Assembly (NCBI GenBank): GCA_028288445.1
Contig: JAQBNT010000062.1
Coordinates: 1-43,336 of the forward strand
Length of the DNA: 43,336 bases
From: Hymenobacter sp.
GTDB lineage: Bacteria > Bacteroidota > Bacteroidia > Cytophagales > Hymenobacteraceae
Direction of reading: 5' to 3'
Numbering within the stretch: position 1 is the first letter of the stretch; every line of letters starts with the position of its first letter. Shown one piece after another: positions 9,352 to 17,126 of this stretch. The notes beneath the pieces were generated by a model. The model was not told where the DNA came from, ran no database searches, and saw nothing but the letters and a program-made list of their open reading frames with translations. The translations under genes and the position numbers were made by a program.

Positions 9352-9702
9352 ATGCCACTCTCTTCTTTCGACTTTCAGCAAGCCCGCGTGAAGCAGGTGC
9401 TGTTTAAGTCGCGGCTGCGCTCGGTGCTCTACGGCGTGCGCGAAGCCGAGCCAGCCCTGTTTTCCCTCACCGAGAACCCGCTGGGCCAGTGGATTCAAAC
9501 CGTGCTCAAGCCCCAGGCTGGCGGCCAGCCCGCCGTGCGCGAGCTGGAGCACGTCCTCCAACGCATGCTCAGCACCGGCCAGGATTTGGCCACCCGCTAC
9601 CAGCGCGGCCACCTCGAAGAAGCCCGCGCCGGCCTCGACCAGGTCAACGCCTTCTCCGACCAGATTGAAACCCTGCTCACCAGCCTGGAACGCGCCGCGT
9701 AG
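9352..9702 (+). CDS. CZB-like small protein lacking zinc ligands (copy 2)
   Basis: Paralogue of the protein at 7487-7846, 116 residues; the first 33 residues differ at only one position. The CZB-type framework (FKSRLRSVLYG, NPLGQW, TGQDLATRYQRGH, GLDQVN) is kept, and the same four zinc-ligand positions are again non-ligands (Q15, N42, L69, L73). Loss of ligands in both copies, with the rest strongly conserved, argues for selection on a non-zinc function rather than decay. The differences cluster in the loop around residues 34-70. The gene ends 20 bp before a strong palindromic terminator shared with tatD. Confidence 0.75.
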   Translation: MPLSSFDFQQARVKQVLFKSRLRSVLYGVREAEPALFSLTENPLGQWIQTVLKPQAGGQPAVRELEHVLQRMLSTGQDLATRYQRGHLEEARAGLDQVNAFSDQIETLLTSLERAA

Positions 9703-9722
9703 CGGTGGTTTCAGAACAGTAA

Positions 9723-9768
9723 AAAAGGGCCGTCATGCTGAGCGCAGTCGAAGCATGACGGCCCTTTT
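9723..9768. terminator. bidirectional terminator / REP-like palindrome
   Basis: Perfect 17-bp arms (9723-9739 and 9752-9768) with a 12-base loop; A-run on one side and T-run on the other. It sits between the convergent second CZB-like gene and tatD. The core (TCATGCTGAGC, then GTCGAAGCATGA) resembles a palindrome dispersed in Hymenobacter genomes, so it may be a repeat family member serving as terminator. Confidence 0.8.
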
Positions 9769-9795
9769 GCTTTGGCTTCCTCTCCTAAATACTTA

Positions 9796-10563
9796 TTACA
9801 AGTTAAACAGCGCCGCCGCGTTGCGCGTGGTGGCTTCGGCCACCTCCGCTTCGGGCAGGCCCAGCAATGAGGCCACGCGACGCAGCACCAGCGGCAGATA
9901 GGCCGGCTCGTTGCGCTTGCCCCGGTGTGGCACGGGTGCGAGGTACGGGCAGTCGGTTTCGAGCAGCAAATGCTCCAGGCCGATGCCGGGCAGCACCTTG
10001 TCAGCCCCGCCGTTCTTGAACGTGGCCACGCCACCAATGCCCAGCTTAAACCCCAGCTCGATGACCTGCTCCGCCTCCTCGGGCGTGCCGGAGAAGCAGT
10101 GGAACACGCCGCGCAGCGTGCCGTCCTGCGCGGCTTCCACCAGCGCCACGGTTTCGGCGAAGGCCTCGCGGGTGTGCAGCACGATGGGCAGGCTATGCTT
10201 TTTGGCCAAGTCGAGTTGAATTTTCAGGGCCTGCTGCTGCTCGGCCAGCAGGGTTTTGTCCCAGTGCAAATCGAGGCCGGCTTCGCCCACGGCGGCAAAG
10301 GGCCGCCGACCCAGCCACGTTTCCACCTCGTACAGCTGCTGCTCAAAATTGCGCGTGACCGAGCACGGGTGCAGGCCCATCATAGCGAAGCAGGTTTCCG
10401 GGGCTTCGGCCTCCAGCTCCAGCATGGCGTCGATGGTGCTGTGGTCGACGTTGGGCATGACGATGGTGCGCACGCCGGCTTCCTGAGCGCGGCGCAGGGC
10501 CTCAAGGCGGTCGGGCCGGAACTGTTCGGAGTAGAGGTGAGCGTGCGAATCGGTGATGTGCAT
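9796..10563 (-). CDS. tatD: TatD family metal-dependent deoxyribonuclease/hydrolase
   Basis: Cytosolic TIM-barrel hydrolase of the TatD/YcfH type, 255 residues, the usual family length. Metal-binding motifs are visible: HAH at residues 7-9 (TDSHAHLY), the glutamate in VGEAGLDLHWDK, the histidine in LPIVLHTREAF, HCFSG, and the C-terminal aspartate in LLETDCPYL. The start MHITDSHAHL at 10563 is chosen because the family begins directly with this strand; the upstream in-frame extension is only proline/arginine-rich. Proposed roles are 3'-5' DNA exonuclease activity and DNA repair; the exact substrate is not shown here. It is divergent from blaI. Confidence 0.92.
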   Translation of the reverse strand: MHITDSHAHLYSEQFRPDRLEALRRAQEAGVRTIVMPNVDHSTIDAMLELEAEAPETCFAMMGLHPCSVTRNFEQQLYEVETWLGRRPFAAVGEAGLDLHWDKTLLAEQQQALKIQLDLAKKHSLPIVLHTREAFAETVALVEAAQDGTLRGVFHCFSGTPEEAEQVIELGFKLGIGGVATFKNGGADKVLPGIGLEHLLLETDCPYLAPVPHRGKRNEPAYLPLVLRRVASLLGLPEAEVAEATTRNAAALFNL

Positions 10564-10646
10564 AGGGGGCAAAGGTCGGGCGCAGGCGCGGGCCGGCAAC
10601 TATTTTCTGAATCAAAAAGTCGCCATTAGGCTCAAAATTGGCTTTC

Positions 10647-10702
10647 AACGGATAAATCAGTTTCAAAACTTATTATTCAGTTTTGAAACTGATTTATCCG
10701 TT
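10647..10702. promoter_or_regulatory. double operator of the BlaI-type repressor (24-bp inverted repeat)
   Basis: Perfect 24-bp arms at 10647-10670 and 10679-10702, separated by 8 AT-rich bases. Each arm contains its own small dyad of the form AGTTT-NN-AAACT, at 10659-10670 and 10679-10690. The two dyad centres are 20 bp apart, about two helical turns, so two dimers could bind the same DNA face. The right half covers the likely -33 element of blaI, which fits autorepression. Confidence 0.75.
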
Positions 10703-10711
10703 ATACATTTA
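10683..10711 (+). promoter_or_regulatory. blaI promoter (-33 TTG, -7 TACATTTA)
   Basis: TTG at 10683-10685 and TACATTTA at 10704-10711, spaced 18 bp, resemble the Bacteroidota promoter TTG-N19-TAnnTTTG with one mismatch. The -33 lies inside the right operator dyad. The blaI ATG begins only 4 bp after the -7 box, so the transcript would be leaderless or nearly so. Confidence 0.55.
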
Positions 10712-10715
10712 AGGC

Positions 10716-11105
10716 ATGGAAGAATTGACCAAAACCGAGGAGCGCATCATGCAGGCGCTGTGGAAGCTGAAGAAGGCTTTCATCAAGGACGTTATCGACC
10801 ATTTGCCCGACGACCCGAAGCCGCCCTACAATACTATTTCGTCGGTGGTGCGCACTCTGGAGCGCAAGGGCTATGTGGGTTTCAAGGCCTATGGCAAGAC
10901 GTATGAGTACTTCCCGCTCATCAGCAAAATGGAGTACCGGGCGGCCAGCCTCAAGCGGATGCTGGCGCAGTATTTCGATAATTCGCCCACGGCGCTGGTG
11001 TCCTTCATGGTGGAGGAAACCCTGAGCCAACGCGAAAAGCAGCAGCTGCTCGACCTGCTCCACGATTCGGAAAACGGCCCTAAACCCGATGGCGATGCTC
11101 GCTAA
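10716..11105 (+). CDS. blaI: BlaI/MecI/CopY family transcriptional repressor
   Basis: Winged-helix repressor of 129 residues. The N-terminal DNA-binding part (about 3-75) includes LTKTEERIMQALWKLKKAFIKDVID and the recognition region PYNTISSVVRTLERKGYVGF; a C-terminal dimerisation helix covers about 80-125. In this family a membrane M56/BlaR1 protease relieves repression by cleavage. The gene overlaps the start of an M56-like gene by 17 bp, but that partner is broken, so the repressor may be locked on or answer to another protease. The operator upstream predicts autoregulation. Confidence 0.9.
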   Translation: MEELTKTEERIMQALWKLKKAFIKDVIDHLPDDPKPPYNTISSVVRTLERKGYVGFKAYGKTYEYFPLISKMEYRAASLKRMLAQYFDNSPTALVSFMVEETLSQREKQQLLDLLHDSENGPKPDGDAR

Positions 11106-11689
11106 CCTCTTGCTATACTTGGCCGAGGCCAGCTTCTGTCTGGCAATATTCGCCCTCACCTACTTCGCCTGGAACCGGGCCTACCTGCTGGGCGCACTGG
11201 CTGCAAGCATGGCGCTTCCGCTGCTAGCCTTCCCAAGGCTGGCGGCCTGGCTGGCCAACCCAGCCGCCGCGCCGGCTGCGGCCCGGCTTCCACTCCGCCT
11301 CAACTGGCAGTTGAACACACCGCTGGCCTACGCGGCGGCAATGCCTACGGCCAGCGGGCCAGATTGGCTGGCGCGGCTGTTAATCGGGGTCCAACTATCT
11401 ACGCATTAGGCGCGCTCTACAAGCTGCTGGCGGCTGTGCGCAACGTGCGGGCGCTGCGACGGCTGGCGCGGCAAAATCCGCAAACTGATTCGGGCACCTT
11501 CGCCATTGTGCATCTGCACGAAGCCAATGTGCCGGCGTTTCCCTTCGGGCCAAGCTGATGGAAACGCAACGCCTGCGGGCCCAGTTCGACCCGAATAAAG
11601 TGGGCATCAACCCCGCGCCCGAAATGCGCCCCAGCCAGCCCACCGACTTAGTGAATATCGCGCGGGTGGTGGTTGAGAAAGCCAAATAA
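11089..11689 (+). pseudogene. M56/BlaR1-like membrane protease remnant
   Basis: Three reading frames in succession carry pieces of one protein. Frame 1 (11089 to about 11390) encodes two N-terminal membrane helices (LLLYLAEASFCLAIFALTYF). Another frame (about 11364-11558) continues with the helix and basic loop typical of M56 proteins (YALGALYKLLAAVRNVRALRRL, ending VPAFPFG). A third frame (about 11540-11689) encodes the tail ending in NIARVVVEKAK. The HExxH zinc-protease core expected between the second and third pieces is missing altogether, so there are a frameshift and an internal deletion. It is the expected antirepressor partner of blaI, which it overlaps. Confidence 0.75.
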
Positions 11690-11810
11690 TAGCTTCACCA
11701 ATCGACTGCCTTTCCCCCGGCTTGCCGGCTTCCCCAAAGCAGACGGACCGGAGGAATTCGCTTAATGGCTGTTCGAACCCGTTTTCCGGCCAACCCAATA
11801 GTGTAGGAAC

Positions 11811-11866
11811 GCATGCTTGCGTCTCGTCGTTGAACGGACCCGCCTAACGGCGAGACGCAAATATGC
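11811..11866. repeat. imperfect palindromic intergenic repeat
   Basis: Arms at 11817-11831 and 11846-11860 pair over 15 bp with one mismatch, and flanking GCAT/ATGC bases extend the stem outward. It lies in the 204-bp gap between the M56 remnant and the convergent GT2 gene. It could act as a terminator but lacks a U-tract; it looks like a dispersed palindromic element. Confidence 0.55.
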
Positions 11867-11893
11867 TTCTCTACATCGTTCTTAAACTGGTGG

Positions 11894-13012
11894 CTACTCA
11901 TAGCTCCTCCCCTTCCACACCACCTTGCCGCCGCCTAGCTGGAACACCAGAATAGCTGCCGTCAGGCCCAGCGTGTACACCTCGAATAGCGGCAGCAGCC
12001 ACCAACGTAGCCGCAGCCCGGCCCGGCGGTGCGCCGCCGCCGCCAGCGCGCCCTGCACCAGCACTTTAGCACCCCACAAGCCAAGCGCCACGGCCGGCCC
12101 GGCCAACACCGACACGCCCGCCAGTGCTGGCCAAAAACCGCTAAAAATCAGCAACTCCAGCCGCAGGCGCAGCGGCAGCCCGGATACCCCGCGCAGCCAG
12201 CGCTTGCGCTGCCGCAGCAGCGCTGCCCAGGTGGGCATGGGCAGCGAATCGGCCCGGATATCGTCCTGGAATACCTGCCGGAAGCCAAAGCCCGCCGCCA
12301 GCACGGCCTGAAACAGGGCAAAATCCTCGGTCACGGAGAAGGGCAGTGCTTCGTAGCCGCCCGTGGCCTCGTAGGCGGCGCGGGTCACGAGCATGTTGTT
12401 GCCCATGGCCGTCACGGGGCGGCCCAAGTCGCTCACCACCTGCACCATGCTCAATGAGAACAGCCAGTCGATGCCCTGTAATTGGGCGAACAGGCGCGGC
12501 CCGCGCACGGCCGTGATGCCCGTGACCGTACCCACACCCGGCGCGGCGTGAGCCAGCAGGCCGGCTATCCAGGTTTTGGGCAGGCTAATGTCAGCATCCG
12601 TAATGAAGAAGAAATCGGTGGTGGCCAGTCGGGTGAGGTGAGCCAGCGCATTGGCCTTGCCCCGCGCCTGGCCCAGGTTTTCGGTGATGGGGATTAGCTG
12701 AAACTTCCCCGCGAAGCCCTGCATGGCGGCGGCAGCCACGGCGGCGGTGCGGTCGGTGCTGCCATCATCGCCGACGAGGATTTCCAGCAATTCGGCCGGG
12801 TAGATCAAGGCCCGCAGGCTGGCCAGGCAGCGCGGCAGGGCCGCTTCTTCGTCGCGGGCTGCTATTAGGATACTGACTCGGGGCAGCGGCGCGGGCAGGC
12901 TTTCGGCCGCTTTGGTCCCGCGACGGCTGGCGAAACGCCACGCCGTGAATGCCATACCCAACAGCCACAGCTCCAGGCAAATCAACAGAAATTTCAGCAG
13001 CAGCCCACTCAC
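11894..13012 (-). CDS. family 2 glycosyltransferase, membrane-bound
   Basis: Transfers sugars from nucleotide-sugar donors at the cytosolic face of the inner membrane, probably for the polysaccharide made by this locus. One N-terminal membrane helix (about 3-26) precedes a GT-A catalytic domain. Visible motifs are GDD at 81-83, DAD at 139-141, TED at 228-230 and QRKRW at 268-272, the pattern of processive GT2 enzymes. C-terminal membrane helices follow at about 285-365. The GTG start at 13012 overlaps the upstream deacetylase stop as GTGA, implying translational coupling; the longer upstream frame is antisense-like to that gene. Its substrate is unknown. Confidence 0.88.
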   Translation of the reverse strand: MSGLLLKFLLICLELWLLGMAFTAWRFASRRGTKAAESLPAPLPRVSILIAARDEEAALPRCLASLRALIYPAELLEILVGDDGSTDRTAAVAAAAMQGFAGKFQLIPITENLGQARGKANALAHLTRLATTDFFFITDADISLPKTWIAGLLAHAAPGVGTVTGITAVRGPRLFAQLQGIDWLFSLSMVQVVSDLGRPVTAMGNNMLVTRAAYEATGGYEALPFSVTEDFALFQAVLAAGFGFRQVFQDDIRADSLPMPTWAALLRQRKRWLRGVSGLPLRLRLELLIFSGFWPALAGVSVLAGPAVALGLWGAKVLVQGALAAAAHRRAGLRLRWWLLPLFEVYTLGLTAAILVFQLGGGKVVWKGRSYE

Positions 13013-13689
13013 AGCGTGGCGAATTGAAAGCCCTGACCGGCCAGGTGGGCCAGCACGCGGGGCAGCACGAAGCGCAGCCGGGCGCTGGCCTTGCGGCTGT
13101 CGTGAAACACCACCACATCGCCGGCCCGAATGGCTTCCAGGGCAAACCGCAGGCAGGTTTCCGGACTCAGGCCGGGGTCGTAGTCCCGCGTGAGCACCGA
13201 CCACATGATGACGCGAAAATCACGACGCAACGCGGGCAGCAGCGGCCAAGTGAGTCGACCGTACGGCGGGCGGAAAAGCGCCGGGGCCGTGTGTCCGGCC
13301 TCGTTCAATAATTTATCGATTTCAACCTGGCAGGCGGTTGCATCCGCCAGGTAAGCGGGCCGGGCGGTGGCCCAGGCACTGCGGTGCTGGTGGGTATGGT
13401 TGCCGAGGCGGTGGCCGGCGGCCAGGGCGGCGCGGGCAATTTCGGGGTAGCGCACCAGGTTTTCGCCCACGCAGAAGAAGGTGGCTTTGGCGTTGAATAA
13501 CGCCAGCTGCTCCAGCACCCAGGGCGTTTCTTCGGGAATGGGGCCGTCATCAAAAGTCAGGTAAACGACAGGCGCGCCGGCGGGTGTGGCGGCCGGACCG
13601 GTCCACTCGCAGCCGGGCAGCAGGGCGTGCAGCAGCCGGGGCGGGCGCGTGAGCACGGCCGCTTCGAGCCAGGCAGACACCCCGGCCAT
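13009..13689 (-). CDS. NodB-type polysaccharide deacetylase
   Basis: Carbohydrate esterase of the NodB homology class, likely to remove N- or O-acetyl groups from the polysaccharide or from peptidoglycan. Of 226 residues, TFDDGP lies at 45-50 (catalytic base and metal Asp), HTHQH at 98-102 (metal histidines), then RPPYG and, towards the C-terminus, VVFHD. The ATG at 13689 shares one base with the upstream stop (TGATG), so it is coupled to the preceding gene. It has no signal peptide, only a modestly hydrophobic N-terminus, which leaves its location open. Confidence 0.9.
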   Translation of the reverse strand: MAGVSAWLEAAVLTRPPRLLHALLPGCEWTGPAATPAGAPVVYLTFDDGPIPEETPWVLEQLALFNAKATFFCVGENLVRYPEIARAALAAGHRLGNHTHQHRSAWATARPAYLADATACQVEIDKLLNEAGHTAPALFRPPYGRLTWPLLPALRRDFRVIMWSVLTRDYDPGLSPETCLRFALEAIRAGDVVVFHDSRKASARLRFVLPRVLAHLAGQGFQFATL

Positions 13690-14234
13690 CAGGAGCGGAC
13701 GATGCGCATAACGGGCACGCTGGAATCGGGCAGCGGGCCGAGCACGGCGGCCAGGGCTTCGAGGAAGGCATCGGCGGTGTTGGGCCGGCCGCCGGCGGGG
13801 CCGCGGCACAAGTGGCGGTGCACATCGCCGGCCCACTCGCCCACCACGGTGGGCGTGCCGGCGGGGCCGCTCAGGCCCAGCGTGGCTTCGAGGGTGAAGT
13901 AGCGGGGGCGCGTTTCTTCGGCTTCGGTTTCGGCGGGCTCGTCGTCTTCCTCATACACGAGGGCCGAAAAATGGGCCTCCATGGTGGCCTGGGGCGCGGG
14001 CAGGTGGAACAGGGCCGTGACGCGGCCGGCTACTTCGTGCCAGCTCAGGCGCAGGCCCTTGGGCGGCACGCGGTCGACGGGGGCTACGTGTTCGGCCGCT
14101 TTGTCCCACACGTAATGCAGCAGTTCCTTGGCCAGATACGGGTCGCTGAGCTCGCGGCGCACCGATGAGGGACGACGCCACGCCAATTGCGGCAGCAGAA
14201 CGTGGGCGAAATTGTAGGGGTGCAAACGGGCCAT
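13689..14234 (-). CDS. conserved hypothetical protein in polysaccharide operon
   Basis: I do not recognise a family. It is a 181-residue soluble protein with no signal peptide or membrane helix, starting MARLHPYNFAHVLLPQ. It has a central acidic patch (EEDDEPAETEAEE, about 105-118) and a C-terminal part with GEWAGDVHRHLCRGP. An ATG 12 bp upstream (14246) is an equally possible start. It shares a TGATG junction with the deacetylase gene and lies 61 bp downstream of the GT4 gene, so it is probably cotranscribed with them. Whether it acts in glycan assembly is unknown. Confidence 0.6.
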   Translation of the reverse strand: MARLHPYNFAHVLLPQLAWRRPSSVRRELSDPYLAKELLHYVWDKAAEHVAPVDRVPPKGLRLSWHEVAGRVTALFHLPAPQATMEAHFSALVYEEDDEPAETEAEETRPRYFTLEATLGLSGPAGTPTVVGEWAGDVHRHLCRGPAGGRPNTADAFLEALAAVLGPLPDSSVPVMRIVRS

Positions 14235-14295
14235 AACTAGGTGCAAAAGTACGGTCTTGCGGCGCTTCTTGCGGCACCTTTCGCCGCGCTAAATG

Positions 14296-15441
14296 CTACT
14301 GCTTGCTGATGGCCTTTTCTATCGCCTGCCACAGCACTTCGGCACTTTGCGCCCACGAAAACCGGCTTAGGTTCTCGTGGCCCTGGCCGACCAGCTGCTG
14401 GCGCAGGGCGGCATCGGTCCACAAACGGGCCAGGCCGGCGGCAATATCGGCCACATCGCGCGGGTCGACCAGCAGCGCGCCACCCTCCCCCGCCACCTCC
14501 GGCATGGAGCTGACGCCCGACGTGAGCACCGGGCAGCCGCTGGCCTGCGCCTCCACAATCGGGATTCCAAAGCCCTCGAAATAAGGCACGTAGACGGTGG
14601 TTCGGGCTGCTGCATAAAGGCCGGCCAGCTCGGCATCGGCCACGCGGCCGGTGAAATGCACGGCGTTTTGGTGGCGCATCTGCTGGTAGGCGGCGAGGAT
14701 GGGCCCGGCTTTCCAGGCCTTGCGGCCCACAATAAGCAGCTGCGCATCGGCCGTCGCCGCGCCGCCAGTGACTTTAAACTGGTCGAAGGCCCGGAGCAGG
14801 TTGCCCAGGTTTTTGCGCGGCTGCAAGGCCCCGACGAACAGAAAATACGGCTGCCCGTGGCTGAATTTCCGGCGAATTTCCCGCTGGCTCTGCTCAGATT
14901 GGGGCTGAAATAAATCGGCGGGCGCGTTGTAGGCCACGCTGATTTTTTCGGGTGCGGTGCCGTAGGTCTGCACGATGTCGGCCTTCGTGGCTTCCGACAC
15001 TGCTACCAGCTGCGCCGAGGCGCGGGCGAAACGCGGCGAGAAAAAATGGTAGTATTTGCGTTGCAGCAGGCCCACATCGAGCGGAAAATGCTCGAAGGCC
15101 AGGTCGTGGATGACCGTGACGCGGGGCACGCGCGTGTTCAGCGTCGTGAAGCCATCGGGGCTGAGGAAAGCGGCCGGCCGGTGCCGGGCCAGCCACGCCG
15201 CTACCGCGCCTTCAAACCACGCCACGAACAGGAACGGGTGCCGTGCCGGCGGCTGCAATACGTGCGGTACCACGTTGGGACCGAACAGGTAACGGGAATC
15301 GTAGGCGCGGTCGAACAGGAAGTGAAACGTTACTTCCGGGTGCTGGCCCACGAGGCGTACCAGCGTTTCATAAGTGAAGCGGCCGATGCCTTCGAGGTGG
15401 TCGCCGGGCAGCAGGAAACGGGTGTTTACGGCGATGTGCAT
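14296..15441 (-). CDS. family 4 glycosyltransferase (GT-B fold)
   Basis: Retaining glycosyltransferase of 381 residues with two Rossmann-like lobes. The N-terminal acceptor lobe begins MHIAVNTRFLLPGDHLEGIG with the glycine-rich loop. The C-terminal lobe starts near YFLFVGALQPRKNLGNLLRAF and carries the E-x7-E motif in EGFGIPIVEAQASG. The closing segment FSWAQSAEVLWQAIE is typical of the family. The start at 15441 is chosen because family members begin at this strand; ten upstream residues are dropped. It lies between the Wzx flippase and the hypothetical/deacetylase genes, which points to repeat-unit assembly. Confidence 0.9.
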   Translation of the reverse strand: MHIAVNTRFLLPGDHLEGIGRFTYETLVRLVGQHPEVTFHFLFDRAYDSRYLFGPNVVPHVLQPPARHPFLFVAWFEGAVAAWLARHRPAAFLSPDGFTTLNTRVPRVTVIHDLAFEHFPLDVGLLQRKYYHFFSPRFARASAQLVAVSEATKADIVQTYGTAPEKISVAYNAPADLFQPQSEQSQREIRRKFSHGQPYFLFVGALQPRKNLGNLLRAFDQFKVTGGAATADAQLLIVGRKAWKAGPILAAYQQMRHQNAVHFTGRVADAELAGLYAAARTTVYVPYFEGFGIPIVEAQASGCPVLTSGVSSMPEVAGEGGALLVDPRDVADIAAGLARLWTDAALRQQLVGQGHENLSRFSWAQSAEVLWQAIEKAISKQ

Positions 15442-15506
15442 TAGGAAATTATGGTCGTGGCGGAATGTCATACCAAGTGATATGAACGTGACGGCCCTTT
15501 TGTCAA

Positions 15507-16961
15507 TTACTTCCCTTTACGAGGAATAAGCTGGTTGATTTCGCTGCGGCGCACCAGGCCGGTGCCCAGCACAATCAGCCCAAACACTAGGGCCATGACG
15601 CCGGCTTCCAGCCACCAACTCAGGTACAGGCCGTATTGCAGGCCCGCCCAGGCTCCGCACAGCAGCCCAAAGGCCAGCAGCAGCCGGGCCAGCAGGCGGC
15701 CGGGCACGCCCACGCCGGTGCGCCGCGCCACCAGAACTAAGTAGCCCACCGACACGGCGGCGGCGCAAACCAAGGTATCAACCGAGGCCGCGACGGCCCC
15801 AAATTTGGGCAGGAACACCAGGTTCAGGCCGATATTCAAGGCAATGCTGAGGGCCACCAGCCAGCTCACAGCCCGCTCGTGGGTGGTGCTGGTGAGCAGG
15901 GTGCTGTAAATAGCGAAGAAGCCGTGGACCAGCACGTTGACAAATAATATCTTTAAACAGAGCGTCATGCGGGCCACTTCGGCCGGGCTGCTGTGCTTGA
16001 ACTGCCAGAACACGACTTCACCCCGGAAAAAGATGAACGCCACCACGAACAGCAGCGGCAGCGTAACGATGCGCTGCCCGAAGCGCAGCAGCTCGCGCTG
16101 CGCGCCGGCATCCTTCGGCACGCTGGCGAATTTGGCAAAAAACAGCGGCAGCACCGTCCAGGCGTACATCATCACGGCATCGACCCAGCGGTAGGCCCCG
16201 GCGTAATAGCCGGCCTCGGTGGGCGAGGCTAGGCGTTCGAGCATCACCATGTCGATGCGCTCGTTCACGCCATAAAGGAGCGTCATGAGGGCGAAGGGCA
16301 GGCTGGCGCGCAGGGCGGTGCGGGCCACGGGGCCTTTCCAGCGGTACTTCACCCGGCCGAAAAACCGCGTCATCAGCCCGTACAGGATTACCGTGGTGAA
16401 GGCGGCCGCGCCCAGGCGTGCGCCTACGTAGCGCGGCAGCGTGAGGCCCACCGGAATGAGCACCAGCACGGCCCCGAGCAGCAGGAATTTTTCGACCACC
16501 GAAAGCACGGCGTCGGTGTTGAATTTTTGGTGGGCCTGGAGCGTGCCGCGCAAAAACTGCCCGTACTGGGCCAGCAACAGGGCCGCGCCCACGGCCGCCA
16601 GCAGGCCCAGCTCGGGGCCGCGGTAGCCCAGCCCCCAGCCCACCACCAGCATGGCGGCCAGGGCCACGAAGTTGAGCGCGCCGCGCAGGGGCAGCAGCGT
16701 GGGAAAGGTTTCGGCCATAAAGCTCGGCTCGGCCGCTACGCGCTGTACCGCGTAGGGAGTCAGGCCCAAATCGGAGAGCGCGGCCACCACCAGCGTGAGG
16801 GCCGAGAGCGCCGTGATGAGGCCAAACGTGGCGTGCCCGAGCCGGTCCTGCACCAGGTTTTCGACCACCACCCAGCCGGGTTTCACCAGCAGGTTGAGCA
16901 GGACGACGAAGCTGATATTGCCGAAAAACCGTTTGATGCTGAGGAGAGAGCTAGATTGCAA
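15507..16961 (-). CDS. wzx: polysaccharide flippase (Wzx-like, MOP superfamily)
   Basis: Integral inner-membrane protein of 484 residues with about 12-14 hydrophobic helices, matching polysaccharide/oligosaccharide flippases of the MOP superfamily that move lipid-linked repeat units to the periplasm. Characteristic features are the N-terminal SSLLSIKRFFGNISFV helix, the central NERIDMVMLERLASPTEAGYYAGAYR region and paired C-terminal helices. The start is a TTG at 16961 preceded by a good -7 box on the minus strand; no nearby ATG exists. It is divergent from wzz and probably first in the minus-strand arm. Confidence 0.88.
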   Translation of the reverse strand: MQSSSLLSIKRFFGNISFVVLLNLLVKPGWVVVENLVQDRLGHATFGLITALSALTLVVAALSDLGLTPYAVQRVAAEPSFMAETFPTLLPLRGALNFVALAAMLVVGWGLGYRGPELGLLAAVGAALLLAQYGQFLRGTLQAHQKFNTDAVLSVVEKFLLLGAVLVLIPVGLTLPRYVGARLGAAAFTTVILYGLMTRFFGRVKYRWKGPVARTALRASLPFALMTLLYGVNERIDMVMLERLASPTEAGYYAGAYRWVDAVMMYAWTVLPLFFAKFASVPKDAGAQRELLRFGQRIVTLPLLFVVAFIFFRGEVVFWQFKHSSPAEVARMTLCLKILFVNVLVHGFFAIYSTLLTSTTHERAVSWLVALSIALNIGLNLVFLPKFGAVAASVDTLVCAAAVSVGYLVLVARRTGVGVPGRLLARLLLAFGLLCGAWAGLQYGLYLSWWLEAGVMALVFGLIVLGTGLVRRSEINQLIPRKGK

Positions 16962-16992
16962 AAATGCGCCCCGGGGCGGGGCGCTTAGCCCG

Positions 16993-17000
16993 CAAAGCTA
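16993..17000 (-). promoter_or_regulatory. -7 box for wzx arm
   Basis: Read on the minus strand this is TAGCTTTG, a full match to TAnnTTTG, 32 bp upstream of the wzx TTG start. It is paired divergently with the wzz box 53 bp away. Confidence 0.6.
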
Positions 17001-17052
17001 CGCACCGCGCCGGGGCAGCCGTGCTATTAGGTGTGAAGGGGTATTTTCCGGT

Positions 17053-17060
17053 TATCTTTG
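17053..17060 (+). promoter_or_regulatory. -7 box for wzz-wzy arm
   Basis: TATCTTTG, a full match to TAnnTTTG, 67 bp upstream of the wzz ATG. No strong -33 TTG is seen. With the opposing box at 16993-17000 it makes a compact divergent promoter for the two arms of the polysaccharide locus. Confidence 0.6.
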
Positions 17061-17126
17061 CCGGCCGCTTTGTTGCTCCCTGCCCAACTAATTTTTGCAG
17101 GCGGAGCCAACGGTTTTCCTTTCTTT

